A stretch of DNA of 64,000 nt from Ceriagrion tenellum (GCA_963169105.1 OY720633.1:146961200-147025199), one strand, 5' to 3'. Shown: positions 49,201 to 60,435, counted from the first letter of the stretch. A program made the numbers and translations. The notes: generated by a model from the letters alone, not told the origin.

Positions 49201-49512
49201 TGCACAATATATAATTTTATCAAACCATGCTCAACCCATTGCACAAAGAGAAAGACATAAATACAAACATTCATGTTTGCTACAAGGTGTGTAGGTAGAG
49301 GGGCGATTAACAGATGAATCATTTCAGCCTTACGGGTAGATCCGTGGCGGCACCGGTGTACAGAGCTTAAGAAAGCTTTCCGGTACGAGGTACTTCCTTA
49401 GAGCTTCAATAGTTCAAGCTAGGATGCCTGGGTCAATGAAATAGTTATGCGCTTTGTCGTAAAGGTCTTTTGTCACGAGGGAAGAGGAGTCATCTTTTAC
49501 CAAAAATATTCG
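46241..49512. other. No recognised gene
   Basis: AT-rich sequence with short frames only (longest near 47486-47692 and 48196-48411, neither with motifs). Nothing supported. Confidence 0.35.
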
Positions 49513-49514
49513 GT

Positions 49515-49735
49515 GTTCTGCCATTAGTAAATAACAGATCAGGCGGTTATCCTCTGAATAAGTAATTTTACTACAACCTAGGTTTCGATGTACCACATCC
49601 TATTTATGTGATTATGTGCTGCATCTGGTCTATTATACTTTCGTTATAATATATTATCTACACCTGAAGATGATGTAGGGCATCGAAACCTGGGTCGCAT
49701 AAAAATTATTTATCCAGTAAAAATTGCCTCCTCTA
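49515..49735. repeat. PLE-type terminal palindrome
   Basis: The right arm reads CCTGAAGATGATGTAGGGC then ATCGAAACCTGGGTCG (49663-49697). The left arm in reverse complement reads AGGATGTGGTACATCGAAACC then TAGGTTG. Pairing continues outward through AAAATTA-TTAT-CAG and GCC. The loop between arms is about 65 bp. The core has the CTGAAGA, GATGT/GCATC stem, GAAAC layout of the PLE ends elsewhere in the window, here as a miniature inverted pair without any coding sequence. Confidence 0.55.
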
Positions 49736-50515
49736 TTCTTCATAATACTGAAATTTCACCATATCACGTGTCGTACTTGTCCTTTTGTCGTCATCAAGTT
49801 GGAAAAGTTCCTACCTGTCCGTCCAATTAATGCTTGGAATATTCACAGCAAGTCATCCATTTCTCTGATTGAAGGGTGGAACGAATACGATATTTATCAT
49901 TGTACAAGAAGTTCCATCACGTTACTGGGTTGTTAAAAGAAATTTTGCGTATTTTGAATTTTTATTTTCTAGTAAAATTTACTGACATAATTTTCATTTT
50001 TACCATTCCTTAGGAGGTAAAATAGTCCCCCAATCGTATCTCCTGGTGGGGTCTACTGGTGGAGGTACATCAGTCGGGAAGGGGAAGTGTTATTTTTTTA
50101 TTGCTAAGTATTTTATTCATTGTCAATGAATGCCCAAGATGATTTTATGTTTCCACGGTTTTATAGATAAAAATAAGATGGCTTTTATTTAGGTTTTTAT
50201 TTATATTTAGCTTATTTCAATGATCATAATTAAGTTTTGCTACTGCAAACACTAGAGAAATCAACTAATCACAATAGCTGTCTGATTTATTTTCGTGGTA
50301 ACTGCCCTTCTTTGGGACAGTATTAGATTTACAAAGATAATAAATGGGATAATTGCACGGAAAAATCTCTAAAAAGGAATATAATTGTGAATAAGTCGTG
50401 AGAAAATAGATAGATAAGTGTATTAAGCCCTTTTAGCCATCAGAAATTCAATTTTCTTTGATGAGAGACGATCTCAGGAATAATTTATACACGCCGAAAT
50501 ATATTTGCCTTATGG
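49736..50515. other. No recognised gene
   Basis: AT-rich, short frames only. Confidence 0.4.
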
Positions 50516-50519
50516 TTTG

Positions 50520-50815
50520 GATTGGATATTTGGGGAGGCGCCCGACAGCTAAGGTCTTTTACGCCTTAGGAGATAGGTAAGGGAGGACGGGTGGAGAGAA
50601 ACCCGGCGTCGTAATTAACCTAATCGTAACGAAAGGCTCCTAGGGGACCACGGTGTAACGTCTCATCCGGCAGACGGAATATTGCACTTGAAATGTCCTC
50701 CACAAGACATTCAAGTAGGGATCGGGTTTCCTCCGAATATTATCCTCCTTTGCAAGGATTTGAACCCTGGCCATCCGTATGGTTAGCCAGTACTCTAGAT
50801 ATTTGCCTTAAGCCG
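50520..50815 (-). repeat. tRNA-derived SINE, family B copy 1
   Basis: On the minus strand a degraded A-box (AGGCAAATATCTAGAGTACT) is followed by a perfect B-box GGTTCAAATCC (about 50757-50767). A body follows, containing CCCGATCCCTACTTGAATG, GGAGGACATTTCAAG and GGATGAGACGTTACACCG, then TGGTCCCCTAGGAGCC. Much of this body recurs in the same order at 58740-59060, defining a family. The tail CGCCGGGTTTCTCTCCACCC is also present. No flanking duplication was established. Confidence 0.65.
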
Positions 50816-50895
50816 GGTTCACAAGCTTTTGGAACAGATACGGAATGCGGAACGCGGATATGTACTTAGCCAATCATTGGGAAGGGGGTCGCGGA
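50816..50895 (+). other. Possible DNA-transposon terminal repeat
   Basis: Immediately after a TTA comes AGCCGGGTTCACAAGC, then GGAACAGATACGGAATGCGG. A GGGTTCACA end with repeated CGGAA and a TTA target resembles, from memory, PIF/Harbinger termini. No matching inverted end was found in the next few kilobases. The 81-codon minus frame at 50950-51195 (Glu/Arg-rich, no recognised domain) could belong to such an element. Confidence 0.2.
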
Positions 50896-53800
50896 GAGGC
50901 GGAGTATGGACGGAGCTTAATCCTGCGCAAGCTGTGTTTAATTTCTAAATCATGGGGTATCTGAACATCTTCCACGTTCCACTTGTAGACTCGACTTCAG
51001 ATACCCAAATAACCGAGAAAGCAGTGGGACATTAATGCACTCAGTGGCGTCCCGAGTCCTTTTCACAACATCATTACATGTGATGGCACGATGCATTTCA
51101 GCGTTCCGCACCCGGTCCAGAACCATGTCAACCCCTCGTAACATATTCAAAAGTGTTTTCGTGGCTGATACCCAATTTTCCTCATCAAAATGCACTTTAA
51201 ACTAATAGCAGTTGAGTAAAACATTACTAAAATTAATATCTTGAACTTGGCTTTCATTAGATTCAGTGCCACGTACAATCCTTATTACAGATGTAACTAT
51301 ACTGTCTCAGCTGGTACAATATGAAAGTAAATATAAGTTCCGGGGAACAAATTTCAAAGTCATGAGGATTCATCAAATACAAAACATCATTCTTATAGTA
51401 TGGTCTATGCACAATTATTTTATCTACGTACCCCCATAAACGGAGTATATTTAATTCCGAGAATTGCTACTCATAGGAGTTACACAAACGTAACAGTGAC
51501 TTCTCCACTTGAATTTATTTCCTACTTACGAAGTGTCCTCATTTTATTTCTGATATACATATCCATCATGACTTTTCGGGGTAGGAAAAGTCAAAGAACT
51601 TAATCGGTGTTCTTACCCCTAGAAAAACTGGCTCCTTTCATTAATGTCCTTGCCTTTTACCCATCCTTATGCCTATCAACGTTAGGAATAGGCTGTAGCA
51701 AGGTTAGCTATATTATTACTATGGTATTTTGTTCCAAGAAGAGTTGTCATACGATAACTGGTTTGTCAGTCATTCTAAACTTACGAAAGTACCGAAATAA
51801 TTGTGCAATGGATACATATTGAATTTCATTATAAAATAAATTCAATTTTTCTTCTTTATAATGTTTTATGCTGTAATAATAATGGAATCAGCATGTTTTA
51901 ATATGTTTCTTAAGGCCTGTCACATTATTTCGATTTGATACTATTAGAACGTTATATATAATAGAGATAGCATTATGGTAGCCTCTTGGTCAGATTATTA
52001 GCCTATAATCTGTGATATGATTACCATTGCTGAGAAATGTAAGAGAGCATAATTTTATTTCTTAATAATAGGTGAGATATTGTGTGAATAAAATAGCGCA
52101 GTGTAATATCTATACAAGGAAAGAATACTAGCTAGTAGGTTCCAATGTAGGGGTTTCCCTATGTTCTACGGGGTATTTTACCAGGCTCCTTGATTGCCTC
52201 TGTTAGAACTTGAACGGATAATCGTTATTTATTTCTCTATACTGCTAACGTAGGCTGCCCTGCGGAGATTTTCAACTACTAGTTGGCACAGTAATTGAAT
52301 TATATGCACTCTTTTGATGCTGGATGAATTGTCATTGATTGTGGTGCTGCATATTAGAGGAGAAATTTTGTGAAACTGAATTTTTTGTCTTTTTATCATT
52401 AGAGTTTAGTTTATTATTTATATCGCATAACTGCATTTCTTGGGCAGAAATATTTAGCTCGCTACTTAATTCTGATGCATGGTCAGCATTTCCATTTTTT
52501 CACATCTATTCCGTTGCACTATAGTGGTATAGCATTAAACTTGTATAGAGTGTTTGTGAAACTATTTAATAAATAAATATTTTAAACATTAAGTCCAATA
52601 ATGATGTACAATATAACAGTTCCACTTTAATCAACGAAAAAATCTACAGCGGAAGATCAATAAAATGATGTACTTAAGGCGAGGTCGAGATCGACTGGAC
52701 GAATACGGGATTATTCGCTGTATTATTCAAAGAACGAGACAAAATTGGACAAATATGAAAGTTTATGTGCTTGCGCATTTATTTGTGAAAATTGAGACAC
52801 GACACGTCCCGAAATGAACGGATCTTGTTGAAGCTCACCATGTGAAGAATTTTGTCTAGCAAATGTTGAATACTGAATACGAGACTGATTACGGGTCATT
52901 AGGCTCTGGTACGGTAGAGACCAAGGATGTAAATCTGCAACGTTATAGGTCAGTTTCTAAAAAAAACTCCGTGTCTCCACTTATTGTTTTGTAAAGTTCA
53001 GCTATCATCCCAGGAATTTAACAGTCATAAAATTGATTCGTAATTATTGAATATTAGGAGCCCCTCAAAAAGCATCTAGCGGACGATCATTACCGGACTA
53101 GCTGGAAAGTCCATTATTCACGTGCCTTTACAAATATGTCACATTGTTAGAATTAGACTTCCGGAATTATTACAATTTAATACAAATTTATCCATTAAAA
53201 TCTCACCCAACGATGGAGTAAAAAGAGAATCCATGGATAAGAAATTCACCTAAATATGAACTTAACTATAAAAGAAGAATTGATTATCTCTTTTATTATG
53301 TGAGTTTTAAAGAAAATATTAGCATAGCCTAGCTTGTAATGGAGTAGTCCCTGATTTTATTGCGGCTCCAAACTAAGTCATTTAATCTGCTGTCTTACAC
53401 TCTGTTCTCGAAACAATATTAAACGAATCGTGCGGCTTCTCTTTATTTTTAATTTATTACGCAAATTAAATCTGTCAACACAAGGCCTGAAGTGCTCGCA
53501 GCGTACTTAATTTGTGACTTGTCCTGAGCAAAATAGCATCTTTCTTTTAATATTTCATTTGAGTATATTCCTTATTTTGGCTGGATAAGTACTTATATCT
53601 AAAATGTAGCAGTTATAATGTTTCGTGTGTAATTTTCCGTGATATGTGTAAAGTTAAGGCGATTAAAATGATTTTGATTTTTGCTGACTGCTTACTCTTA
53701 CTTCATTTCATTTAATAAAGCTCTTATTGATTTTTCTGTTTAGAACAGATGAAGCGCATTTTACTATCTCTGTTTGTTCTTCATAATGGCAGTTCGTATA

Positions 53801-54265
53801 TCAGCTTCGTTGTTCCATCTACCTTTTTAATTTTTGCGTCTTTAACGACTATCCATGACAGATAGACATTAGTCGCTATTTATATTTGCTCCAGAATACC
53901 GATAACATTACTTCTCTTTATTTTTTGTCGTTCAAAGGAGAATAAATTAGAATTCATGTCATCACCGTGAGTACAAGCTTTTTTTCCTCCAATTAAACGT
54001 TTCTGTTCTATTGTATTGTTGCAAGTTGTGTAATTACAAACGATAACTAGAAGAAGAAGGTGATGATATTCACCAAAAAATTTGAGTGCTTTTTTTCATT
54101 ACATTAATTTAGTAAAATACACATTTTACATTGTATTCTTATTTTAATGGCAATAAATTATTGGAATCTATATAAACACACATTTTTACACTTATAACGA
54201 AATATTAGTCGATGGTGTATTCATAAATCTTTCGCATCAAAAATTGGAAGGGATGTTTTGCCTTT
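50896..54265. other. No recognised gene
   Basis: AT-rich sequence with scattered short frames. I see no repeat boundaries or domains. Confidence 0.35.
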
Positions 54266-54269
54266 GAAT

Positions 54270-54485
54270 AAACTAGAGAGACCGGGCCACATTAATAGCC
54301 TTCTCTTAGTTCAAGGTTACCGGGGCATTAGATCCCTTCCAACGGTTGCAGTAATATTCCAGGACAGCCGTCGTTAGAGTAATAATTGGATTCAAACGAA
54401 ATTCTCCACCCATACCGGATTACGAACCCAGTGCCTCAGAAGCAGGGAATTCATTGCTCAGTACTAACCTCACCATCCATCCTTT
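54270..54485 (-). repeat. tRNA-derived SINE-like element
   Basis: Reading the minus strand, an A-box-like GGTGAGGTTAGTACTGAGCA is followed about 30 bases later by GGTTCGTAATCC, a B-box with one inserted base. A non-tRNA body follows, containing ATTATTACTCTAACGACGGC and TGTCCTGGAATATTAC. Spacing between boxes fits a tRNA-derived promoter. It differs from the other two SINE types in the window. Confidence 0.5.
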
Positions 54486-54499
54486 ACCTGGCGAATCAT

Positions 54500-55330
54500 G
54501 ATTGAAAAAAACGCCGATGCATTTTTCGTGATGATTTTCGTGGGAGTGGGGGAGAGAAGCTTCCATGAGCCTTAGCTTCGAAATGCGGGGCGACTTCGCT
54601 CCCTTGACGCCGTAAATGAATTCGCTTCATCCGTCATGCTTGCCAACGCGCTAGGATTTTCATGCGCCTTCCATTCCTCTGTCGTGCGGACAAATGCACT
54701 CCACGCGCGCACACGTAGTGATGTATGTCACCAGTCACACCCAGCGATCGGCGAGTCCATGGAGAGAATCCTTTCAACTTACCGTTCCGATGATTTATGT
54801 CTTAACGGAAAGGCAAGCTTCCAAGATGGAAGGAGGGGGGCGGGGGGTAAGGCGGGCGGCATGGCTGTTCAGCCATCCCGGGGCATCATCAGAATACGGG
54901 CCGAGATTTGTTCAGGCCACACATATCTCCAGTGCAGTCGGTTTTGCAAGTGGGGGACCCTTTAAAGGCTCAAGGCCTTTCCCAACCCCTCCTCTTGTTG
55001 CATACATATTTCATCTTGCCTCACATGACGGTCGTGCTTCGCTTCGTGAAACGCAATGAAGCTGCATACGGGCTGTTTCATTTCATCGGCTTTGCCTCCC
55101 ACCCCCTCTCCCTACTCCCCACTCCCGCCGCTAAGCTCTTCTTCCCTCTAGCCCCCCCCCTCCTTTACCCTTCCTTTTGCCCGTCTTCCCCAACCCAAAC
55201 AGCTCTCCTCCCCTCCCCTCCTTTGGTTGGCAAATAAGGTTTCCCCGGGAAACCTTTGCATATGCTCGCGTCGTTATTCCGATGCGGAGTGGCGGAATAA
55301 AAAAGGGAAGAATCGAGTGTATCGGTCAGC
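54500..55330. other. GC-rich island with a G-quadruplex-prone run
   Basis: CpG-containing sequence with a G-rich core at 54829-54863 (G6, C, G6, then GG and GGG tracts) and a polypyrimidine stretch at 55085-55225. Frames of 109-121 codons overlap in three phases. It is followed by a TATA-like box at 55352. Confidence 0.4.
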
Positions 55331-55351
55331 GCAATGCAAACTGCAGAAGCA

Positions 55352-55358
55352 TATAAAG
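55352..55358 (+). promoter_or_regulatory. Candidate TATA box right of a GC-rich island
   Basis: TATAAAG within CAGAAGCATATAAAGACTCG, about 20 bp downstream of a CpG-containing island. No coding exon follows in the next kilobase, so its role is speculative. Confidence 0.22.
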
Positions 55359-55399
55359 ACTCGCGAGGAAGAAAGCATGCGCTGACTTTGCGTATTTTC

Positions 55400-56287
55400 A
55401 GAGGGATAAAAATATAATTTTCAATTCAGGATTTACTTATTCAAGAAAAAATGTATGCATCAGATTTATGAGTGCGCTTAAGCTCTCTCCTATGTCCTCA
55501 TAGTCTGCATAAAGCGTTCCTGGCTAAGTGCGTGCGCTCGTGAAGAAATTCTGGAGCTCATGTATCTTTTCATTGCTCACCAGTATGGCTGAAAAAATAA
55601 GTATTAGGGAAACTTTTCGTTTACTGCTGAGCATGAATTATTCGCAAAGTTGGTAGAGTTCTGAGATGGGGATAAAATACAAATATAAAGACACTCTGTC
55701 CTCTTGTATCGGGATACAAGTCACCATTTTCTGGCTCTGGAAATTTAAATTCTTTAGCAGTAGAATTTTACGGATTTAGTTTTGATAAATAAAATACATT
55801 TAAATAGAATCACCAGTATTAGAAAAATGAGTGTAGAAAGGTTCGTCATTTATGGTTTTAATTAGAAAGTAGATAGAGTGTATGGGTCCTATATCTCTAG
55901 ATGGTTTCTCAACATCTAGGTATAAATATATTTATTTGTTGCTGTTTATTTTGCACTAGCATTTATGTCTTTTAAAATAATGTTCTTAGTTTAAAACTTC
56001 ACCTGTGTGTTAAGATTAGTGTGTATTTGTTAATTGGTCAAAGTTCAGCAATTTCGAAGATCCATCGGCGCCAGACGGGAAAATAACTGCATCGCTTTAT
56101 CCCTAACAATCCTTCCTTCGTACAGCTTCCCAGCTATCAAGAATAGGAGTAAATTATATTTAAAACTAGCATAGGATTGAAAGATATTTTCCAACTAGAA
56201 TTTAACCGAATTAATAATGATACTGGTTATTTTTACAAAATTTCATCTTTATTTCTTATTATTAAAGCTTTACCTAAAAGCGCAACC
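55400..56287. other. No recognised gene
   Basis: AT-rich sequence up to the target duplication of the young PLE. Confidence 0.4.
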
Positions 56288-56302
56288 ATCTATAATAATG
56301 TA
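56288..56302 (+). repeat. Left target-site duplication of the young PLE
   Basis: ATCTATAATAATGTA, repeated exactly at 57404-57418. Fifteen AT-rich bases is within the usual PLE range. Confidence 0.85.
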
Positions 56303-56330
56303 TGATCTCAGGTTTTCCCGGTGTATCAGT

Positions 56331-56675
56331 TGCAGGAAGGTTTCTCGGGTTTTCCACCGGTTGATATTCTGCATCTCTCCCGACGTTTCGAACAGCGACT
56401 TGCTGTTCATCCTCAGGGGATCTTCTGAATGCCGTATTCTCAAAGTGGTCCGGTATATATACATCCCGTTCATGGTCAGGTGTAATCTGATTGGCTCTCG
56501 CGTGTTACGCTTTTCCCGCCATTTTTGTCATATATAAAGGTGTTCACTATTGGTTTCCACGCATTGCTGATTTGAAACCCGGTGTCTCTGTTGATGTTGT
56601 TGCGGTTGATGCGGATGTGAATGGCTTCCTTGACGAGGCGGTCCCAGTAGCCATGTGCACGGCAGAGCAGTTTCG
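56331..56675 (-). repeat. Left inverted arm of the young PLE
   Basis: Holds the end of the endonuclease frame (stop TGA at 56476-56478), a TATATATA box near 56452, and the hairpin 56382-56417. It pairs base for base with 57059-57403 as far as I can read. Confidence 0.9.
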
Positions 56676-57058
56676 TCTCCTTCCATTGTATGGCATGGTC
56701 CTCATTGATACTATGCTCTGCCACCGCGGATTTTTCCGGTTGGGCCAGTCGCAAATGCCTCTGATGTTCTTTCGTCCTCGTTTCAATTGTCCGACTGGTC
56801 TCTCCAATGTATGTCTTCCCGCACTCACATGGAATCTCATAAACTCCTGGTGTCTTCAGACCGAGAGGATCCTTCACTTTTACTAGTTGGTCTCTGAGTT
56901 TTGGAGGTGGTAAATGAACGGTCTTAATATTGTATCTGTTAAGGATACGTTGGATTTTTCCCGATATGGTGGAGACATAGGGAAGGAAAGCTTTGGAGAT
57001 AGGCTCTTCTTGCGGCTCCCGTATGCCGTCAGTGGGCTGTCTAAAGGCCCTCTTCAGG
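56476..57058 (-). pseudogene. PLE GIY-YIG endonuclease domain and linker (5'-truncated ORF)
   Basis: The sense part of this frame runs from KRAFRQPTDGIREPQEEPIS through SGKIQRILNRYNIKTVHLP (the RT-to-EN connection) to KDPLGLKTPGVYEIPCECGK, then TYIGETSRTIETRTKEHQRH. It carries GVY, a CxC pair, YIG, the conserved Arg and the KEH histidine. EAIHI further on supplies the expected Glu, and the C-terminus is typical (NAWKPIVNTF). The whole RT is missing. A 255-codon open frame extends upstream to 57243, but its first 63 codons are the antisense of the element's own 3' end in the right arm, and its start is TTG. The nuclease core itself shows no lesion. Confidence 0.85.
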
Positions 57059-57403
57059 CGAAACTGCTCTGCCGTGCACATGGCTACTGGGACCGCCTCG
57101 TCAAGGAAGCCATTCACATCCGCATCAACCGCAACAACATCAACAGAGACACCGGGTTTCAAATCAGCAATGCGTGGAAACCAATAGTGAACACCTTTAT
57201 ATATGACAAAAATGGCGGGAAAAGCGTAACACGCGAGAGCCAATCAGATTACACCTGACCATGAACGGGATGTATATATACCGGACCACTTTGAGAATAC
57301 GGCATTCAGAAGATCCCCTGAGGATGAACAGCAAGTCGCTGTTCGAAACGTCGGGAGAGATGCAGAATATCAACCGGTGGAAAACCCGAGAAACCTTCCT
57401 GCA
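57059..57403 (+). repeat. Right inverted arm of the young PLE
   Basis: Inverted duplicate of 56331-56675. It includes hairpin 57317-57352 and a TATATATA string near 57272 that, being self-complementary, could also act toward the minus-strand frame starting about 30 bp further in. Confidence 0.9.
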
Positions 57404-57418
57404 ATCTATAATAATGTA
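57404..57418 (+). repeat. Right target-site duplication of the young PLE
   Basis: Exact copy of 56288-56302. Confidence 0.85.
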
Positions 57419-58735
57419 ATTGCTTTGCTATATCGCTGGAACTTGTTTGGTATCAAGTGCATGGGAAAAACTGGAGCTCTTTTTGCACACGGAATATTTA
57501 ATTCTAATAGTTGACAATTTTAGATGGAATATTATGTTACTGATATCTTGTTTATTATCCAAATAGCATTAAGTTTGAAAATATCGGGACATGCATTTAG
57601 TCAAAGTTACCGCCAACAAAAGAGAGGTTAGAATTTCAGAGGGTTCTCAACTCATACTGAGAACAAACATTGTGCTAACAAGAGCGTTGAAGAGGTTAAG
57701 GCATTTCATTAAAGGTTTATATACCTTTAATTATCTATATAAAACTGGTTACCTGAGTAAAATTATTTCTGTGCTTAGATTGAGTTGTCCAATTCCATCA
57801 TTTGGTTTGATACTCTTAAAAAGAAAAAAATTAAAACTTTTTTTGATTGAAGCATTCATTTCAAATAGAATATAACCGTCATTTCATAAGAGCAATGTAT
57901 TCTTTCTAAATTTAATTTTTATTTAATATTATTCAAGTTTTATCCTGAAATCATGCATGGACTACGGTCAGCAGCGGAAATATTTGCAAAGTAAAAGTAA
58001 ATATTTCTCTATATTGATATTTTTTGCAAAGAAAATAAGAGTCTAAAGAAAATCCATATCAATAACTTCATTTTATCGACCTTTTTATGTGGCTTTCTGC
58101 GACTAATTTTGGGAAATGTTTTCTTTAATATCCATCAGTCGCTTGAGGGTTAAAAAAGCCTGTTGTTAAAATAAATGCTTAAAATAATTTCACTCTCCTC
58201 TTCAACAGCTAATTTTTTTGCGTTGCTGCTCTGTTCTTAGCCACGTATTCGGGCACCTATCATGGTGCCATATATACTTATTACTTTTAGTTAATATGTA
58301 TTTTAATTTCCCACTTTGCGAGTCAAGACCATATGTATGCGTACAAGAATAAACTTTCTTTATTTATTTTTTTGAACATGTTTATTTGAAAAGACGCTTA
58401 CGTGATGAAACAGTTTGGAGTTGCGTATAATTAAACAGTATGATATGCACAAAGGGAATTAATTGGGGTCTATACACATATTTCCAAAGAGTCAACTCGC
58501 AACCCATTCAAGTAACTTTTTATTCTGTTTACTCCTCATTTATGCAAGGGGTTGGAAAGCTCAACTATGGGAGATTAACTTACAATTTTGAATGTTTTCG
58601 TTGAATAGAAAGACTATATGACTATACTATTCTTCTAAATTGCTTGGAAGTGTCTCTAATTAGGAGCGTAGTTTTTATTTCTATCACTACAGAGCTACCT
58701 TTGGGATTGCGTTCCAGTACTTATGAAATTAGAGA
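57419..58735. other. No recognised gene
   Basis: AT-rich, with a 94-codon frame at 57591-57875 lacking recognisable motifs. Nothing supported. Confidence 0.4.
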
Positions 58736-58739
58736 TAGG

Positions 58740-59060
58740 ATATACGTTTGCTTCGTATTTATACCTTGGTTATTTGGAGGATGAGACACGCCACGGAGGT
58801 TTTTCTGCCATGGAGGGAAGTGGGTTGGTAAGGAAACAATAATATAGAGAATGGAGCCAGTGTGTTGAGTTATCCGACGTTGGTGTAATAGCTTAGTCTT
58901 CATGAATGGTTTTACGAGGACCACAGGTAAACACCTCATCCAACGGACGCATACTCTACTGTTGAAGTGTACTCCACTTTGATCACAGGGATCGGAATTC
59001 GACAGGAAAATCTTCACACTACCGGGATTCGAGACTGGACACTTGAGATAGGAAGCCACC
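58740..59060 (-). repeat. tRNA-derived SINE, family B copy 2
   Basis: In minus-strand orientation a degraded B-box (GTCTCGAATCCCGG, near 59030) is followed by TCCGATCCCTGTGATCAAAG, TGGAGTACACTTCAACAG, TGGATGAGGTGTTTACCTG and TGGTCCTCGTA. The order and spacing match the copy at 50520-50815 (CCGATCCCT, GGACATTTCAAG, GGATGAGACGTTACACCG, TGGTCCCC). Divergence between the two is substantial, so both are old insertions of one family. Confidence 0.6.
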
Positions 59061-59064
59061 ACAT

Positions 59065-60435
59065 CAACCTGATCCTTGAATGATATGGAATTCCAGGTTT
59101 AGGTTTCGGAAACAAAATGTATAGCGGCAAGCCTAACGTAATAAGGGATGATTATCAACGCCGGATCATTCTCCTGAATGTGCATATGATCTTCTACCGG
59201 CATCTCCCCCCTCCCATGCACCTTGCCATGGAGCAGAAGGCCAAAATAAATGTCCTAACTGCTCCTCACTCCCTTAATCAATGCTGAAAATTAGGTTTTT
59301 ATGACTGTTCTATCAAAAACCTACCTTGCTAGCTAATAATACTTGCCACTCTAAAGGACGAAAAACGAAAGACTAGACTTCCACCTGCGGCCAACATGAT
59401 GATATTGCCAGCAGCCACTATAGTGGACATTTGATTCCCATGGGTGGTATAAAGACGATGACGTAGGTTTGACCTTATGAATGAGGATTGACAACCCTTG
59501 ATCTTTTTTAAAAATGCAATGTTTTTGAAATAATTTCATTGGCATATTGTTTTTTTAATGCACATTCATATGTTGTATACATTGATCCATTGATGGTTAA
59601 TGCGCTACTTATCCATCTCTTTGTGTTTATGCAGTGGCGTGAGGAACTTATTAATTAGACTTGGCTGAAAAAGACGATATGGTTGGTGGTGGAATACCTT
59701 CTACGAAAACGGGAATTGTGCCTGTGAGCCTAACTTCGATAAAAGGAAATATCCAAATACATGAATCCTTATCTCATGTGGTCTCATTACCTAGCTATAA
59801 CACAGAAGTAAGCATCATGTTTTATGCGAAACACATGAAAAATATCATGGCTGCATAATTTTAAGAAATATCGTTAGAGTTCCTGATAAATCTATAGTTC
59901 TTTGCTCGCTATATGTAGAGGGGAAGATATCTTCCGTATTTTGAAACTATTTCTACATCTCCTGATGCATGGTACCTACTTCCTTCAGCTTCCATTACCG
60001 GAGCAGGCTGGAGGTATGACTTTACCAAAAATTAAAAAAAATCATAGAGAAAGTAAAGAAAGCTGGATCTTAGTATTATAATTTGGAGTTGTCGTATCTT
60101 CCTCTATTACTTTTGTGGTCTTCATTAACTTGGTGGAAAAAAAATATCTTTCAGCTGCCAACCAATTCTTATGCTTTCCTCAGTCTTCTTGAAAATATTC
60201 TTTCATGGGACCAGGACCTATATCTCCTCATCCGCAAATGCCTAACCTTGAACTTCTTTGATTGCCATTCATTCTTGTCGGGAAATATTTCAACGTCTTA
60301 TACATCATAATGGCATCTGCGAACATATCCTACCTTGGTCCCCTCGCTCAAAGGAAACTTCTCTTGATCTTTCAAAGACCGTCCAATTGCGGAATTAAGG
60401 GAAGTCTGGGTGTTCACTGTTCATTACTGTAACTC
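59065..60435. other. No recognised gene
   Basis: AT-rich sequence with short frames. Nothing recognised. Confidence 0.4.

Larger units (their letters stand above)
56303..57403 (-). mobile_element. Young 5'-truncated Penelope-like element with perfect inverted arms
   Basis: The 1101-bp insertion is flanked by an exact 15-bp duplication. Two 345-bp arms, 56331-56675 and 57059-57403, are inverted copies in which I see no mismatch. The centre (56676-57058) is single-copy and encodes the RT-to-endonuclease linker and GIY-YIG core on the minus strand. The left arm continues the gene's 3' end and terminus, plus 28 extra terminal bases (56303-56330) absent from the right arm. So the right arm is an inverted copy of the element's 3' end attached to its truncated 5' end, a recognised PLE configuration. 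Each arm holds CCAATCAGA, TATATATA and a CTGAGGATGA hairpin. Confidence 0.9.

Noticed and set aside
56491..57258. Plus-strand ORFs inside the young PLE
   Set aside because: They exist because the arms are a perfect palindrome, so the plus strand repeats or antisenses the minus-strand gene.
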